Origin: Pseudomonas quebecensis
Lineage (GTDB): Bacteria > Pseudomonadota > Gammaproteobacteria > Pseudomonadales > Pseudomonadaceae
Length of the DNA: 64,000 bases
NCBI RefSeq assembly: GCF_026410085.1
Contig: NZ_CP112866.1
Span: forward strand, 4,525,001-4,589,000
Direction: 5' to 3'
How positions within the stretch are numbered: the first letter of the stretch is position 1; each line of letters begins with the position of its first letter. Positions 37,923 through 46,653 of the stretch are shown here, in pieces. The position numbers were made by a program, and so were the translations under genes. The notes beneath the pieces were generated by a model. That model saw nothing but the letters and a program-made list of their open reading frames with translations. It was not told the DNA's origin and made no database searches.

Positions 37923-38990
37923 ATGACCGCTAAAAAATTGTTGGGTATCACACTCATTAGCCTTTTGGCAGCTTGCGCAAACCAACCCAATAGTTCCGGC
38001 CCACTGATAATTGAAAAACAAGGCAGCTTCGCCGCTGGCGGAACGATGACGACTGCACCAGGTACGTTCAACCCGCGCAAACCAATGACGCCCGACGGCC
38101 AGACCTATCACGGTGACCACGCCTACGCTTTCTACCAAATCCCGGTCGATGCGCGAAAACTGCCCATCGTCATGTGGCACGGCGCAGGTCAGTTCTCCAA
38201 AACCTGGGAAACAACCGCCGATGGCCGCGAGGGTTTTCAGAACATTTTTCTGCGGCGCCACTACGGCGTTTATCTGATCGATCAGCCACGGCGTGGTGAT
38301 GCCGGGCGCAGCATGGTCGAGACCACAATCAAGCCGACGCCGGACGAACAACTGTGGTTCAACCAGTTCCGCATTGGCCTCTGGCCCAACTACTTCAACG
38401 GCGTGCAAGTGGCACAGGATGCCCAGACCCGCGAGCAGTTTTTCCGGGCAATGACGCCGAACACCGGGCCGTTCGACATGGGCGTCGTCTCTGATGGCGT
38501 CTCGGCGCTGTTCGACAAAATCGGCCCGGGGATTTTGTTCACCCATTCGCAAGGTGGCGGGCCGGGCTGGTTGACGGCGATCAAGAACGAAAAGGTCAAA
38601 GCCATTGTGGCGTTCGAGCCTGGAAGCAGCTTCGTGTTTGCTGAAGGTGAAGTGCCGGAAGCGATTCCCAGCGCATTTGACACGGTGCAAGGCGCTGCTG
38701 TGCCGATGGAGCAATTCATGGCACTGACGCGCATTCCGATTCTGATCCTTTACGGCGACAACATCCCCGAGCGGGCCGTTGATCTACCTGCTCAGGACAG
38801 TTGGCGCGCTCGCCTGAAGATGGCCAGGCTATGGCGCGACGCGGTCAATCGGCACGGTGGCGATGTACGACTGATCCACTTGCCTGAGATAGGCATCAAA
38901 GGCAATACCCACTTCCCCATGTCGGATCTGAACAACGTGCAAATCGCTGATCTGGTGTCGCAATTCCTCAAAGAAAAACAGCTGGACTGA
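37923..38990 (+). CDS. Lipoprotein alpha/beta hydrolase
   Basis: 355 residues from ATG 37923. The leader ends in a lipobox (SLLAAC), so it is predicted as a lipoprotein. The hydrolase core shows WHGAGQ (oxyanion region), a Ser nucleophile in FTHSQGGGPG, and a late His in GNTHFPMS. Esterase-like; substrate unknown. It is translationally close to the CMD gene. Confidence 0.85.
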   Translation: MTAKKLLGITLISLLAACANQPNSSGPLIIEKQGSFAAGGTMTTAPGTFNPRKPMTPDGQTYHGDHAYAFYQIPVDARKLPIVMWHGAGQFSKTWETTADGREGFQNIFLRRHYGVYLIDQPRRGDAGRSMVETTIKPTPDEQLWFNQFRIGLWPNYFNGVQVAQDAQTREQFFRAMTPNTGPFDMGVVSDGVSALFDKIGPGILFTHSQGGGPGWLTAIKNEKVKAIVAFEPGSSFVFAEGEVPEAIPSAFDTVQGAAVPMEQFMALTRIPILILYGDNIPERAVDLPAQDSWRARLKMARLWRDAVNRHGGDVRLIHLPEIGIKGNTHFPMSDLNNVQIADLVSQFLKEKQLD

Positions 38991-39038
38991 TCCGCCGCTC
39001 CTTTCGACTGCCTCCCTTTGATTGCTCAGGAGTTTCAT

Positions 39039-40091
39039 GTGAAAAACACTCTCAAAGCCACGCTCATGTCGGCATTGGTCGGTCTATCTGCCGGTGAAGC
39101 CTTGGCCGCCGACTACAAAAAGAACCCGTTCACGCTGGCCTACGACGGCGCGATCACCAAGAACGAGCCGGGCAAGGTCAACATCCACCCAGTCAGCTAC
39201 AAGCTCAATGGTTTAGCCATCGCCGCCAACGTTTACACCCCGGCCAATTACGATGCGAAGAAGACCTACCCGACCGTGGTCGTCGCGCACCCCAATGGCG
39301 GTGTGAAAGAACAAGTCGCAGGTCTGTACGCCCAGCGTCTGGCCGAACAGGGCTACATCACCATAACCGCCGACGCGGCGTACCAGGGCGCCAGCGGTGG
39401 TCAACCGCGTAGCATCGATAAACCCTCGTATCGCATTGAAGACATCCACGGCATGGCCGATTTCATCAGCCAGTTTGCCGGCGTTGATGACAACCGCCTG
39501 GGCCTGCTTGGTATTTGTGGTGGGGGCGGTTACTCATTAGCTGCGGCGCAAACCGACAAACGTTTCAAATCGCTAGCGACAGTGAGCATGTTCAACTCGG
39601 GCCTGGTGCGTCGCAACGGCTATAACGACTCGCAAAAAGATAGCATTCAACAACGTCTGCAGCAGGCGTCGGCGGCACGTGCGCAAGAAGCAGCCGGCGG
39701 TGCGGTTCTGTATTCCGGTGATGCCAACCTTACTGATGAACAGATTGCCAAGCTGCCCTTCGAGCTGTATCGCCAAGGCTACGAATACTACTGGAAGACC
39801 CATGCACACCCGAACTCGACCTTCAAATACACCACCAGCAGTCTGCTGGATCTGATGCGTTTCGACGCCACCGACCGTATCGAACTGATCAACCAACCGT
39901 TGCTGATGATCGCCGGCAGCAAAGCCGACAGCCTGTACATGACCCAGGATGCGTTCCCCAAAGCCACTGGCACCAAGGACAAGGAAATGTTCATCCTCGA
40001 CGGCGCCACGCATATTGAAACCTATTGGGTGCCACGCTATGTCGACGCCGCAATTGGGAAACTGACGGCGTTTTACGCTCGCACCCTGTAA
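39039..40091 (+). CDS. Exported alpha/beta hydrolase with Cys nucleophile position
   Basis: 350 residues from GTG 39039, fixed by CAGGAG 6 bp upstream; an ATG two bases earlier is out of frame. Signal peptide ends ...GEALAA. The nucleophile elbow reads GICGGGG, so Cys replaces Ser as in dienelactone hydrolases, with Asp in the late strand (IAGSKADS) and His in DGATHIETY. It likely acts on a lactone or ester in the periplasm. Last structural gene before the LysR regulator. Confidence 0.85.
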   Translation: MKNTLKATLMSALVGLSAGEALAADYKKNPFTLAYDGAITKNEPGKVNIHPVSYKLNGLAIAANVYTPANYDAKKTYPTVVVAHPNGGVKEQVAGLYAQRLAEQGYITITADAAYQGASGGQPRSIDKPSYRIEDIHGMADFISQFAGVDDNRLGLLGICGGGGYSLAAAQTDKRFKSLATVSMFNSGLVRRNGYNDSQKDSIQQRLQQASAARAQEAAGGAVLYSGDANLTDEQIAKLPFELYRQGYEYYWKTHAHPNSTFKYTTSSLLDLMRFDATDRIELINQPLLMIAGSKADSLYMTQDAFPKATGTKDKEMFILDGATHIETYWVPRYVDAAIGKLTAFYARTL

Positions 40092-40172
40092 TGAGTTCTC
40101 TGAGGGTCGCGCATCCGTGCGCAACCTGCTTTCATGGAATGATCACGCGTCCCTCATGAGAGGCTCTCATCA

Positions 40173-41066
40173 ATGTCCCGCGCTAATCTCAATGATCTGC
40201 AAGCCTTCGTGGCCATCACCCGCGAGGGCAGTTTCACCCGTGCCGCTGCACAGTTGGGCGTCTCGCAGTCGGCGTTAAGTCACACCATGCGTGCACTTGA
40301 AAGCCGGCTCGGGGTACGCCTTTTGACGCGCACCACCCGCAGCGTTTCACCAACCGAGGCAGGTCAGCGGCTTTATCAATCGATGGCGCCGCGCTTTGAC
40401 GAAATCGAACTGGAACTGGCCGCCGTCAGCGAGTTTCGCGTCACTCCTGCCGGCAATGTTCGCATCCAGGCGTCCGAGCATGCAGCGAACAATATTCTCT
40501 GGCCAAAGCTGTTGAAAGTGCTGCCCGACTACCCGGACATCAAGGTCGAAATCACCGTCGATTACGCTCTATCCGACATCGTCGCGCAGCGGTATGACGC
40601 GGGTGTGCGTCTGGGCGAACAGGTAGCCAAGGATATGATTGCCGTACCAATTGGGCCATCGTTGCGAATCGCAGTGGTGGGCTCGCCTGAATATTTTAAA
40701 GGGCGGCAAATTCCCAAGGAACCAGCGGATCTGTCCGCGCACAACTGCATTAATCTGCGTCTCCCGACTCATGGGAGTCTCATGCAGTGGGATTTCGAAA
40801 AGGACGGGCACGAACTCAAGGCCCGCGTAGAGGGGCAGTGGACATTCAACAGCAGCGTGCCAATTTTGCGTGCGGCTGTGGCGGGATGTGGTTTGGCGTT
40901 TCTTCCAGAAGACATGGTCGCCAACGAACTAGCGGGGGGCAGTCTCGTGCGGGTTCTGGAAGATTGGTGCCAGCCTTTCGCGGGCTACCATCTTTACTAT
41001 CCGAATAGACGTGAGCATTCATCCGCATTTGGCGTTGTGGTTGACGCATTAGTTTATAAACAATGA
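40173..41066 (+). CDS. LysR-family regulator of the redox/hydrolase cluster
   Basis: 297 residues: N-terminal winged HTH (LNDLQAFVAITREGSFTRAA, then LGVSQSALSHTMRALE) and a C-terminal LysR effector domain of the type seen in CrgA-like regulators. Just before the start, ATGAGAG-G-CTCTCAT (40156-40170) is a perfect inverted repeat that covers the ribosome site and may control translation or bind the protein. Same strand as the cluster it probably controls. Confidence 0.9.
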   Translation: MSRANLNDLQAFVAITREGSFTRAAAQLGVSQSALSHTMRALESRLGVRLLTRTTRSVSPTEAGQRLYQSMAPRFDEIELELAAVSEFRVTPAGNVRIQASEHAANNILWPKLLKVLPDYPDIKVEITVDYALSDIVAQRYDAGVRLGEQVAKDMIAVPIGPSLRIAVVGSPEYFKGRQIPKEPADLSAHNCINLRLPTHGSLMQWDFEKDGHELKARVEGQWTFNSSVPILRAAVAGCGLAFLPEDMVANELAGGSLVRVLEDWCQPFAGYHLYYPNRREHSSAFGVVVDALVYKQ

Positions 41067-41108
41067 GCCAGGGGTAGGGATTGCCTAATTATGGTGGTGT
41101 CCCTAAAG

Positions 41109-41258
41109 CGCAAGCGGAGCGCGCCGGCCCACGATGGGCCAAAGGCTTGAGGATGAAAGCCCGTAGGGCCAAAACTTGACGCAGTCAGGGTTTGGTTCAA
41201 GCCAGCCGCACTCCGAAGGGGGCAAGCCCAAAGCAGAAGCAATGTGAATCGCCCTCGA
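41109..41258 (-). repeat. Gene-end repeat, copy E
   Basis: On the minus strand it reads GGCTTGAACCAAACC, TTTTGGCCCTACGGGC, TTTCATCCTCAAGCC and GGCGCGCTCCGCTTGCG, in the same order as copy F. It follows the minus-strand sirtuin tail at 41263-41346, as copy F follows the full sirtuin gene. Confidence 0.8.
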
Positions 41259-41262
41259 ACTA

Positions 41263-41346
41263 CTAGGCAGGTAGGTCGCCGAAGCTCTCGCGAAGTAAGC
41301 TCTGCATCATTACCGAGGCAGCGCCTTCGAGAAAATGTTCCTGACT
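41263..41346 (-). pseudogene. 3' tail of a second sirtuin gene
   Basis: The minus strand encodes SQEHFLEGAASVMMQSLLRE, SFGDLPA and a stop. This is nearly the same as the C-terminus of the intact sirtuin at 49046-49810 (SQEHFLEGPASVMMQSLLRE, AFGNHPDS). Upstream the match is lost. Only the last 27 codons remain. Confidence 0.85.
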
Positions 41347-41609
41347 AGCAAGTGTGCATGCTGCGCCTGGTTGGGCGATGCATCGAGACTTGATGAGTCA
41401 GAGCTACACTACCATGAGGGTTCAGCTGTGGACGGTCAAGGCTAGGTAGCGGGCCGGCATAAGCGGACGCTACTTTACAATGTCAGGTTATCTCGACGGA
41501 CTGATAGCGGCCAAAGCGCTCATCCGCGATCCATGAAAGTGGACATTAAAGAGGGAATCACTAGCAGGCTTTTCGGTGATTGCACCAGAAGGCTACTAAT
41601 CCCGTAATG
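41347..41609. other. Intergenic region without a gene
   Basis: No convincing coding frame or strong repeat. It probably contains worn sequence from the deleted sirtuin copy. Confidence 0.4.
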
Positions 41610-41843
41610 TTAGGTGTCGCCACGGGCTGATTTTTGTGGCGTTCGGGGAGAGAAACCCGGCTTCCGCCAGGTGAGATGAAGCATTAAGGCTGCACAAAGC
41701 GCGAAGGGCAATCCCACCCACAGCGACACTTTGTAGGCCAGTAATACTCCCGCAGCGCCACCAACGAAAGCGGCTAGAACGAAAAAGCCGGCGTCTGCCA
41801 TTTCCGTTCCCGGTCGAATAATAAATTTTAGTAAGCCATGCAT
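41610..41843 (-). CDS. Small membrane protein (77 aa)
   Basis: Two hydrophobic segments (FFVLAAFVGGAAGVLLAYKV and LPFALCAALMLHLTW) with a basic tail. The ribosome site is weak, and an alternative start at ATG 41801 would give 63 residues. It precedes no obvious operon partner. Function unknown. Confidence 0.5.
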   Translation of the reverse strand: MHGLLKFIIRPGTEMADAGFFVLAAFVGGAAGVLLAYKVSLWVGLPFALCAALMLHLTWRKPGFSPRTPQKSARGDT

Positions 41844-41888
41844 CTGTAATTTCTCTACAAAAGGTGTGGTTGCATCGCCTTGATAGGA

Positions 41889-42344
41889 CTAGGTCTCATC
41901 AATTGTCATTGATGCGAGTAGTTTTCTCTCGGCGTCATTGGGAAGGAGCCCTGTCGTTTCCGCGAGCAAGACAGCCTGACCGTTGCTGTTGTTCACGATC
42001 ACCTCGGCTTGCGCTCGATTACCGGAATCGATCCCTATAATTTTCCACACGCAGGTCAACTCATCCCCAACATAAACCGGGCGCTTGAAACGCAAACTCA
42101 TGGAGGAGGCCAACCACCCCAATTGCCCTCCGATCTCCGTAATCAATGTCGCAGTCAGCAAGCCATGAGCGACGACGCCATCAAAGCCTTTCGCTTCTGC
42201 GTACACAGCATCGGAATGCACTGGGTTGTGATCGCGCGATAGCGCTTCAAACTGGACGATGTCTGCGTCCGAAAAAGTGCGTTTGATTTCAAAAGTGTCG
42301 CCTTCCTTGAGGCCTTCTATCGCCTTTTGGCGCAGTGTGCTCAT
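41889..42344 (-). CDS. MaoC-like hot-dog dehydratase
   Basis: 151 residues from ATG 42344 (CGGAG 7 bp upstream). Contains the MaoC hydratase motif with catalytic Asp and His (FEALSRDHNPVHSD) and GVVAHGLLTATL. It hydrates trans-2-enoyl thioesters of the PhaJ type. It follows the panB paralogue by 16 bp on the same strand. Confidence 0.87.
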   Translation of the reverse strand: MSTLRQKAIEGLKEGDTFEIKRTFSDADIVQFEALSRDHNPVHSDAVYAEAKGFDGVVAHGLLTATLITEIGGQLGWLASSMSLRFKRPVYVGDELTCVWKIIGIDSGNRAQAEVIVNNSNGQAVLLAETTGLLPNDAERKLLASMTIDET

Positions 42345-42360
42345 TGCGATCTCCGAAGCT

Positions 42361-43194
42361 CTAAAAAGTATGTTCTGGCCCAGGGAATGAGCCCGACTCG
42401 ACATCTTTAGCAAAGGCTTGAGCAGCGTCACTCATCACCTTTCTCATATCCGCATACTGCTTGACGAATCGCGGTAACTGACTATCCCTTAGCCCCGCCA
42501 TGTCCTGCCAGACAAGCACCTGTGCATCGCAGCCATTACCAGCACCAATTCCTACGGTAGGGATGGAGACTGTCTCGGTGATCTTCGTTGCTACATCGCC
42601 TGGCACCATCTCTATCAGCAGACCAAACGCCCCAGCACGCTCGAAGGCAACACTCAAATCAATCAACCGCTGTGCATCCTCGCCTTTGCCTTGGATACGG
42701 TATCCGCCTAGCTGGTGTTCTGCCTGCGGGGTAAAGCCGATATGGGCCATAACCGGTATGCCAGCGGCTACCAACATCTCTACCTGCGCAAGCATCTCGA
42801 TCCCACCTTCGAGCTTTACGGCATGAGCACCGCCTTCTTTCATAAAACGCACTGCTGTATGGAAGCATTGCTCAGGCGATCCCTGGTAGGAACCAAAAGG
42901 CAAATCCGCAATGACTAACGCCCGCTCGGTAGCACTCGAAACCGCCCTGACAAGAGGAAGCATCTCGTCAACTGTTACTGCCAACGTCGAGTTATGTCCA
43001 AACACGTTGTTGGCTGCGGAGTCGCCTACGAGCAGCACCGGAATCCCTGCCGCCTCAAACACCGACGCGGCGTACATGTCATAAGCAGTTAACATGGCCC
43101 ATTTCTGACCCCGTACCTTCATATCCCGTAAATGTGGAATTCGTACCCTGCCGCGACGAGGGCTGTTATAGGGGGCGTTAATTTGATCAGACAT
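42361..43194 (-). CDS. panB: 3-methyl-2-oxobutanoate hydroxymethyltransferase (PanB) paralogue
   Basis: 277 residues, near the usual 265. PanB blocks are present: LTAYDMYAA, LLVGDSAANNV with the metal Asp, AVKLEGG, MAHIGFTPQ, VPTVGIGAG-type VSIPTVGIGAGNGCD, and the catalytic Glu in LLIEMVP. It makes ketopantoate for pantothenate and CoA from 2-ketoisovalerate. The Leu-Val-Gly-Asp-Ser context with AAN is unusual, so substrate use may differ. No panC follows; the core copy is presumably elsewhere. GAGGAAG precedes its ATG. Confidence 0.88.
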   Translation of the reverse strand: MSDQINAPYNSPRRGRVRIPHLRDMKVRGQKWAMLTAYDMYAASVFEAAGIPVLLVGDSAANNVFGHNSTLAVTVDEMLPLVRAVSSATERALVIADLPFGSYQGSPEQCFHTAVRFMKEGGAHAVKLEGGIEMLAQVEMLVAAGIPVMAHIGFTPQAEHQLGGYRIQGKGEDAQRLIDLSVAFERAGAFGLLIEMVPGDVATKITETVSIPTVGIGAGNGCDAQVLVWQDMAGLRDSQLPRFVKQYADMRKVMSDAAQAFAKDVESGSFPGPEHTF

Positions 43195-43208
43195 ATCGCT
43201 TCCTCAAT

Positions 43209-43832
43209 TCAAATGGCCAGCCGCTCGGCAGCTAGAACCACAGCGATTACGATCATCGCGGCTCCCGATATCCGGCTCACATTGATAGCCGCTGCTGGTC
43301 GTGAAGCAAGCACCGCACCAGCGCCGTAGCCGACCGCGAGATAGACAACGCCGCAACTGAAACCGTGGATCAGACCTAACGCGACAATCTGAGCCCCTAC
43401 TGGCCATGCGGCGGAAGCATCAGTGAACTGAGGTAGCAGCGCCAGGAACAACAACAGAACTTTGGGGTTGAGACCGCTGACGCACAGTCCTTTTATCGCC
43501 CAGGCCATCCAGGCACCTTCATCGCTGGATGCCCCTTGAGCAGGCAGCGAAGGCTTGAACAACATGTTGAGGCCGAGCCATAAGAGATAGGCTGCCCCCG
43601 TCAGCGTTAACGTCAGCAATGCGTAGGGTATTTTGACCAGCACTCCGCCCACACCTGCGGCGACGATCAGCGTGGCTACAAGATGGCCGGAAAGCATGCC
43701 GACTACGGCGGGTAGGACGCGGCCTCGCAGACCCGCCGAGATTGCGTAGGCCCAGTCAACCCCAGGCGTGATAACAAACAGAAATGATACGGCCCAGAAA
43801 GCCATCATTAGAGAGACGGTCACGATCAACAC
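43209..43832 (-). CDS. LysE/RhtB-family amino-acid exporter
   Basis: 207 residues with about six membrane helices and the family features VTPGVDWAYAISAGLRGR, SGLNPKVLLLFLALLPQF. The GTG at 43832 may be too close to AAGGAAG; GTG 43823 or ATG 43808 are possible starts. It is divergent from the Lrp-type regulator at 43963, a common regulator-exporter pair. Exports an amino acid or similar compound. Confidence 0.85.
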   Translation of the reverse strand: MLIVTVSLMMAFWAVSFLFVITPGVDWAYAISAGLRGRVLPAVVGMLSGHLVATLIVAAGVGGVLVKIPYALLTLTLTGAAYLLWLGLNMLFKPSLPAQGASSDEGAWMAWAIKGLCVSGLNPKVLLLFLALLPQFTDASAAWPVGAQIVALGLIHGFSCGVVYLAVGYGAGAVLASRPAAAINVSRISGAAMIVIAVVLAAERLAI

Positions 43833-43962
43833 CTTCCTTTTTCATCAATCCAGTGCGTTGCTTCACGCCCTGAAAAACTGTGATAGAAGGATAAAGAAAG
43901 CCAAGTGGTATTATCTTTCGAAGATTCCCGCCTAGGCGGATTGAATTAGAAGGTTTTCTTGA

Positions 43963-44418
43963 ATGGATCGTGTTGATAAGAAAATTCTTGCGGAGCTGCA
44001 GCAGGATGGTCGCCAGTCGCTGACGGAATTGGCCGACCGAGTAGGTCTCAGCTTGTCTCCATGCCATCGACGTGTTCGGGCGATGGAGGATGCAGGAGTT
44101 ATTAAAGGGTATAGGGCTCAACTATCCGCGAGTGAGATAGGGCTCAATTTCTCGTCCCTGGTATTCGTGACGCTTCGAGAGGGACACCAAAAGGCGGTAG
44201 CGGATTTTGAAGATGCTTTACCGCGTGTTCCCTACATCGTCCAAGCGCAAAGACTGTTTGGCGATCCTGATTACCTGCTGATGGTGGTGACAGCAGATCT
44301 TCCTGCATTTCAAAAACTGTACGATGACGAACTGTCGAGGTTACCCAACGTACAGCGTCTGACATCGACGTTGGTGATGAAGCACGTGATCATTGATCGT
44401 CCGCTGCCGTTGGAATGA
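43963..44418 (+). CDS. Lrp/AsnC-family regulator
   Basis: 151 residues: N-terminal HTH (LDKKILAELQQDGRQ-type opening VDKKILAELQQDGRQSLTEL, then VGLSLSPCHRRVRAME) and C-terminal RAM ligand domain (GDPDYLLMVVT). Divergent from the LysE exporter with 130 bp between, so it most likely controls that gene in response to an amino acid. Confidence 0.9.
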   Translation: MDRVDKKILAELQQDGRQSLTELADRVGLSLSPCHRRVRAMEDAGVIKGYRAQLSASEIGLNFSSLVFVTLREGHQKAVADFEDALPRVPYIVQAQRLFGDPDYLLMVVTADLPAFQKLYDDELSRLPNVQRLTSTLVMKHVIIDRPLPLE

Positions 44419-44563
44419 AGTTCAAATATTGCGGATAACGTAGGGAAGCCGTCAGGCTTTTGTCGAATCACCCCAAAGCTGAGATACGGATGCCTTGGGG
44501 CCGCACTTGGAATGCCTAATCTGACCGCATCTGAAGCCCACGGCTAAAGACTAAATTCAGAGG

Positions 44564-45076
44564 TTACATGCCGGGAGACAAGCGTGCTGCACCCACCAAG
44601 CCGTCTAGCCAGTCCTGGTGACCGTTGATCATCGGATTGGGTTTGGCCTTGGCGAGATCCTCCGCCGGTTTCCCCTTCTGTGTTTCCTGAGTCAGGATGC
44701 GCACTCGTCCACCAGAGAGGTCTTCAATCAGCCAGGCATGGTGAACATCCAGCCGAGAATCACCCTCACCCGACCATCCATGCCACGCAATTCGTCCTGG
44801 GGAGGTTAGGGTTGGCGGCACGTACTCATTGCATAAAGCCTCGACCGGAAAGCCGAACGTTTCAAAGTAGAAAGATACCCCGTCTTGCAGATCCGGCCCG
44901 ATGTGATCATGAAACTGGATGTTTGCCGAGTTGGCGTAGTACGAGGGCCATCTCTGCGCCTGGCTGAGCAGAGGCCATACCTGTGCGGCACTCAATCCCG
45001 CGATGATGACCTCGTTAGAGACAAAGTTTTCGGTAAAACCTGGCAGGTAGTCTTGGGGCCAAATGATCTCGTTCAT
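44564..45076 (-). CDS. SRPBCC-family (START-like) protein
   Basis: 170 residues from ATG 45076. Helix-grip fold with AQVWPLLSQAQRWPSYYANS at the start, a central strand GVSFYFETFGFPVEA and closing helix. The family binds hydrophobic ligands or acts as cyclases. Divergent from a LysR gene with 87 bp between, which is the usual regulator-target layout. Confidence 0.8.
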   Translation of the reverse strand: MNEIIWPQDYLPGFTENFVSNEVIIAGLSAAQVWPLLSQAQRWPSYYANSANIQFHDHIGPDLQDGVSFYFETFGFPVEALCNEYVPPTLTSPGRIAWHGWSGEGDSRLDVHHAWLIEDLSGGRVRILTQETQKGKPAEDLAKAKPNPMINGHQDWLDGLVGAARLSPGM

Positions 45077-45163
45077 GGTTATGCGGCGCTCAGTGGATGA
45101 ATTGAGGCCATGATGGGTGTACGCTAAAAATAAGACCAATCGCTATATTTTATTCTGCGCATC

Positions 45164-46072
45164 ATGAATCCTGATATCAGAACTCTCGATCTCAACCTAC
45201 TCAAAGCACTCGATGCGTTGCTTGACGAACGTAGTGTTACGCGAGCTGCAAATCGACTATCGCTCACCCAGCCTGCTGTGAGCGGCATGCTCAACAGACT
45301 CCGAGAAAGCTTCGGCGATCCGCTGTTCGTTCGGGCACAGCGCGGCATTGTTCCGACGTTGCGCGCAGAGCAGCTTGCAGCTCCAGTTAAGAAATTGCTG
45401 GCAGATATCGAAGGTATGCTTCAGCCGCAAAGCTTTGAGCCGTTGACGGCGAGCATGACGATACGGATTGCTTCGACTGACTATGCATTGCGTGCAGTGG
45501 TCGTTCCGTTTCTCAGTGCGTTAAGGGTACAAGCGCCAAACATCCGCGTTAGTGTCCAGCCCGTTGACCATCAAGAACTTCAAAATCAGCTGGATCGAGG
45601 TGAGATTGATCTCGTATTGGTTACCCCTGAAGCGGTAACACCAGGATTGCATGCGATGGCTCTCTTTGATGAAAGCTATGTATGCGTGCTGCGCGCTGAT
45701 CACCCAGATGCGCTGAATGGCAGGCTTTCACTAGATCGATTCTGCGCATTGGATCATGCCTTGGTTTCCCCGGCAGGGGGCGGTTTTCACGGAGTGACGG
45801 ATGATGCTCTGGAAAAACTTGGAAGATCACGTCGAGTGACAGTGTCGGTGACCAGCTTTCTGGTACTCCCAGAGATTCTAATGTACAGCGACATGATCGC
45901 CGTCGTCCCGCGTCGATTGGTAGAACACAACATAGGGCTCAGCTCATTAAAGCCGCCAATCGAAATCCCAGGCTTCACAAAAATCCTGGCTTGGCATGAG
46001 CGAACTCAGCGTGACGCAGGTCATCGCTGGGTGCGTTCGCTAATTGTTGAAACTCTTAGGACACTCAACTGA
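45164..46072 (+). CDS. LysR-family regulator (NodD/LinR subgroup)
   Basis: 302 residues: HTH (LDLNLLKALDALLDERSVTR, then LSLTQPAVSGMLNRLRE) and an effector domain with the DHALVSPAGGGFHG block typical of this subgroup. Its probable target is the divergent SRPBCC gene. Confidence 0.88.
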   Translation: MNPDIRTLDLNLLKALDALLDERSVTRAANRLSLTQPAVSGMLNRLRESFGDPLFVRAQRGIVPTLRAEQLAAPVKKLLADIEGMLQPQSFEPLTASMTIRIASTDYALRAVVVPFLSALRVQAPNIRVSVQPVDHQELQNQLDRGEIDLVLVTPEAVTPGLHAMALFDESYVCVLRADHPDALNGRLSLDRFCALDHALVSPAGGGFHGVTDDALEKLGRSRRVTVSVTSFLVLPEILMYSDMIAVVPRRLVEHNIGLSSLKPPIEIPGFTKILAWHERTQRDAGHRWVRSLIVETLRTLN

Positions 46073-46223
46073 AGCGAACATGTTGGACGAAGGCAGCCCA
46101 CCTGGGAACGGTCACAGCTCCGTTGCGGGTATAAAATCCAAAGCTCCCAGGCGCTTCGAGATGCTGATGGCTTTTGGCCTCGAGGCCAGCTAGATTTGGA
46201 GCTTTCTACGATCAAGGAAGGAT

Positions 46224-46592
46224 ATGAAAAAGCTCATCGCAGTCATGGGGATCTGTGTTGCACTTGGCGGTTGCGCTACGTCCCACTACACCGCAGGACG
46301 AGACTTTCCGTCGGCCAGTGTAGCGAGCATCACCAAAGGCAAAACGACGACTACTGAGTTGAAGTCCCTGTTTGGTGAGCCCTACGCCAAGAGTGCTGTC
46401 AGCGAGACTGACGAAAAGTGGATCTACACCTACACCAATGGCTCAGCCCATGCCCAAAGCTACGTGGTCACCATGAAGGTGACGACTACTGGCACACAGA
46501 AAACGCTTGATGTCCTGATCCGCAATGACGTGGTCATCAACTACACGTTCAGCGACGGCCCCGCTCCAGGTACTACCACTGCGACGAACTGA
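46224..46592 (+). CDS. SmpA/BamE-like lipoprotein
   Basis: 122 residues. Lipoprotein leader with lipobox LGGC (MKKLIAVMGICVALGGC), then ITKGKTTTTELKSLFGEPY, the fold-start block of SmpA/OmlA (BamE-like) proteins. AAGGAAGG precedes the ATG. It is a stand-alone relative, not the core BamE. Likely an outer-membrane lipoprotein of unknown job. Confidence 0.75.
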   Translation: MKKLIAVMGICVALGGCATSHYTAGRDFPSASVASITKGKTTTTELKSLFGEPYAKSAVSETDEKWIYTYTNGSAHAQSYVVTMKVTTTGTQKTLDVLIRNDVVINYTFSDGPAPGTTTATN

Positions 46593-46653
46593 GTTCGCCA
46601 CCTTGCCATTGGGCGACCCACCGCGCTCAGTACGTTGTTGATGGAGCAAGCTC

